Origin: Parabacteroides hominis
GTDB lineage: Bacteria; Bacteroidota; Bacteroidia; Bacteroidales; Tannerellaceae
Length of the DNA stretch: 44,860 bases
NCBI RefSeq assembly: GCF_014287585.1
Contig: NZ_JACOOJ010000042.1
Location: 1-44,860, forward strand
Direction of reading: 5' to 3'
Position 1 is the stretch's first letter. Every line of letters starts with the position of its first letter. The position numbers were made by a program, and so were the translations under genes. Under the pieces are notes generated by a model. The model was not told the DNA's origin, ran no database searches, and was given only the letters and a program-made list of their open reading frames with translations. Positions 43,300-44,860 of the stretch are shown here, piece by piece.

Positions 43300-44577
43300 T
43301 TATAATGTTTTTACTTTCAGGTTTCTCCACAGAACCTTGATTCCGCCTCCATCATGGATTTGCAGGGCAATGCGTCCCTGTCCGGCTCCGATCTTTTCGT
43401 CGTTGATGTTGACCATCTCTTGACCGTTCAACCAAGTCTGGACATTATCTCCCTGTACTTTGATGCGCATGGTGTTCCAGTCGCCTTCTTTCAGGATGTT
43501 TTCTTTTTCATCCGGGATCTGAATCAGCCAACCTCGTCCGTATGATTCGTAGATGCCGCCTGTGTCATGGCCTTTGGGGGCCACTTCTACCTGCCAGCCG
43601 TTCACTTTAACATCTTCTTCGATGAAGGAGCGGATAAATACGCCTGAGTTTCCGTCTGCTTCCTGTTTGAATTCTACCGTCAGGTCGAAATCGTCATAGT
43701 AATCACGTGTAGCCAGATAGCCGTATTTCTTGTCCGGACCGCTTTCACAGATCAGCAGGCCGTCCTTTACATACCACTTTTCCGTACCGTAGGCTTCCCA
43801 TCCTTTCAGGTCCGTGCCGTTGAATAGCGCCACCTCTTTTGTCTTACGGGGGAGTTCTTTGATCTTGATATTGCGGAAAGAAGCGGGGTAGCCGTGGTCT
43901 TGCAGGCAAAGGACACCTTTTTTAGCCAAGCCGTATTCCGGGGCGTTTGCCCATTTACCACTGTTCTTCTTTGCATACCAGTCGTCAGTCCAGGCTTCGA
44001 ATTCCAGGATTTTGACACCGTTCAGCCAATGCTCTACATGCCCGTTATCGAATACGATCTTTGAATTGTTCCATTCTCCTTGCGGGTTTACTTTCATTTT
44101 TGCCTTGTCTGGGAGATGCATGGCGTAGTCTACGCCCAACTTCTGCCATTCTTCCAGCGGTTCCGGGAAGTTCGGTTCGTCTATTAACTGATATTCCGGT
44201 CCCGTGACGTATGGAACTGCGAATTGGGGACGTTCGACTACGTGGTATAGCATACCGCTGTTACCTCCTTTGGACAATTTCCAGTCCCAGGATAATTCGA
44301 AGTTCTCATACTGTTTGTCGGTTACGATATAACCACTCGCATCGCTGCCGTCTCCTTTTGCCTGGATGCATCCGTCAACTACGTGCCAGGGTTGCGTCAG
44401 GGTTGTTCCGTTGTAGTCTTTCCAGCCGTTCAACGTTTTTCCGTCGAAGAGAAGTTGCCAGCCGTCGGCGACTTCTTCGGGTGTAAGCGTATTGGGTTCT
44501 ACGCTGGTGCACGAAGAAAATAAGGCCAATGATACGGCGCAGGTGGCCAAAAGGCCGGTAGCTGTCGTTCTTTTCAT
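43300..44577 (-). CDS. Lipoprotein with two DUF1080 (3-keto-disaccharide hydrolase-like) domains
   Basis: A 425-residue lipoprotein (lipobox LFSSC). It contains two DUF1080 beta-sandwich domains in tandem. The first (about 35-235) has WQLLFDGKTLNGWKDY, SKGGNSGMLYHVVE and the ending SFRNIKIKEL; the second (about 245-425) has VALFNGTDLKGWEAYG, EADGNSGVFIRSF and ending LWRNLKVKTL. DUF1080 is the fold of 3-keto-disaccharide hydrolases, which cleave 3-keto-glucosides, and is also found as a glycan-binding laminin-G-like module. The ATG at 44577 is chosen because a well-formed promoter lies at 44630-44660; the longer frame from 44643 would start inside that promoter. A start at 44589 is possible. 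No partner oxidoreductase is in the window. Confidence 0.88.
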   Translation of the reverse strand: MKRTTATGLLATCAVSLALFSSCTSVEPNTLTPEEVADGWQLLFDGKTLNGWKDYNGTTLTQPWHVVDGCIQAKGDGSDASGYIVTDKQYENFELSWDWKLSKGGNSGMLYHVVERPQFAVPYVTGPEYQLIDEPNFPEPLEEWQKLGVDYAMHLPDKAKMKVNPQGEWNNSKIVFDNGHVEHWLNGVKILEFEAWTDDWYAKKNSGKWANAPEYGLAKKGVLCLQDHGYPASFRNIKIKELPRKTKEVALFNGTDLKGWEAYGTEKWYVKDGLLICESGPDKKYGYLATRDYYDDFDLTVEFKQEADGNSGVFIRSFIEEDVKVNGWQVEVAPKGHDTGGIYESYGRGWLIQIPDEKENILKEGDWNTMRIKVQGDNVQTWLNGQEMVNINDEKIGAGQGRIALQIHDGGGIKVLWRNLKVKTL

Positions 44578-44629
44578 TACTGATTCCATTTTAGAATTAA
44601 GCTTTTTAGGTGAATAATTGATATGGTGA

Positions 44630-44660
44630 CAAAGATACATCATAGTGATGAGTTCCCCAA
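44630..44660 (-). promoter_or_regulatory. Bacteroides-type promoter of the DUF1080 gene
   Basis: On the minus strand TTG (44660-44658) and TATCTTTG (44637-44630) are 20 bases apart, an exact match to the -33/-7 consensus and spacing. It gives a leader of roughly 45 bases to the ATG at 44577. The 200 bases beyond it to the window end show no gene. Confidence 0.7.
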
Positions 44661-44860
44661 TTCATAACTATGATTAGAGAAACTCAAAAGTATGCATGTT
44701 TTTTGTTTGTATGCTTGTTTCTCTTGTACATTATTATACGCATATAAGAGCCGTCAGTATAGCCTGAAAATAGGGGTATATGAAAAAAGAAAAAAGTTTC
44801 GTTTGTAACAGTCAGTGGTTCAGAAGTTAGCGTAAAAACGTCACAAACGGGTGAAAAAAT

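Noticed and set aside
44578..44643. Longer start for the DUF1080 lipoprotein
   Set aside because: The extra codons overlap a consensus -33/-7 promoter at 44630-44660 and precede the lipoprotein signal peptide.

Overview
The window looks like a chromosomal segment of a gut Bacteroidota, most likely Bacteroidales and possibly Parabacteroides. The evidence is the tandem SusC/SusD pairs, ECF sigma/FecR pairs with STN-type SusC receptors, DUF3822 next to rsmD, DUF1080 and DUF4890 proteins, and several promoters matching the Bacteroides -7 (TAnnTTTG) and -33 (TTTG) elements. The genus is an inference. No rRNA, tRNA, CRISPR array, transposase or integrase was seen.

Layout. (1) 1-6027 is ordinary chromosomal backbone: an SF1 helicase (-), then a short-membrane-anchor protein, a DUF3822 protein and rsmD as an operon (+), a cardiolipin synthase (-) and a rhomboid protease (+). 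(2) 6028-7089, between convergent genes, is non-coding and holds at least six palindromic elements. (3) 7090-10710 carries an outer-membrane beta-barrel protein and an ECF sigma factor, both on the minus strand. (4) 11161-31806 is a large polysaccharide utilisation locus (PUL 1): FecR anti-sigma, STN-SusC/SusD, a second divergent SusC/SusD, a DUF1735/DUF5627-type surface lipoprotein, a heparinase II/III-type lyase, an alginate-lyase-like/PL8 fusion lyase, a second heparinase II/III-type lyase and a GH88 unsaturated glucuronyl hydrolase, closed by a terminator. (5) 31942-40322 is a smaller second PUL (PUL 2): ECF sigma, FecR, STN-SusC, SusD and a WbsX/GH99-like protein, also closed by a hairpin. 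(6) 41146-44577 holds a GH20 beta-hexosaminidase, a small DUF4890-type secreted protein and a two-domain DUF1080 lipoprotein.

How the parts fit. PUL 1 reads as a complete lyase pathway for a uronic-acid-containing polysaccharide. Surface lipoproteins (two SusD, one SGBP-like) capture it, two SusC channels import oligosaccharides, three lyases cut it by beta-elimination, and GH88 removes the resulting unsaturated uronic acid. No sulfatase or sulfatase-maturation enzyme lies in the window, so an unsulfated glycan (hyaluronan-like, unsulfated chondroitin, or a bacterial or plant glucuronan) fits better than a sulfated glycosaminoglycan. Both PULs look to be controlled by trans-envelope signalling: STN-SusC to FecR to ECF sigma. 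In PUL 1 the sigma gene is divergent from fecR rather than upstream of it on the same strand.

The least expected observations are: the PL8 lyase fused behind an alginate-lyase-like module whose active-site motif is altered; an attenuator-like hairpin plus U-tract, preceded by a five-codon leader ORF, in the sigma 1 leader; two adjoining perfect palindromes inside the first codons of the PUL 1 susC; and the palindrome cluster at 6.1-7.0 kb.
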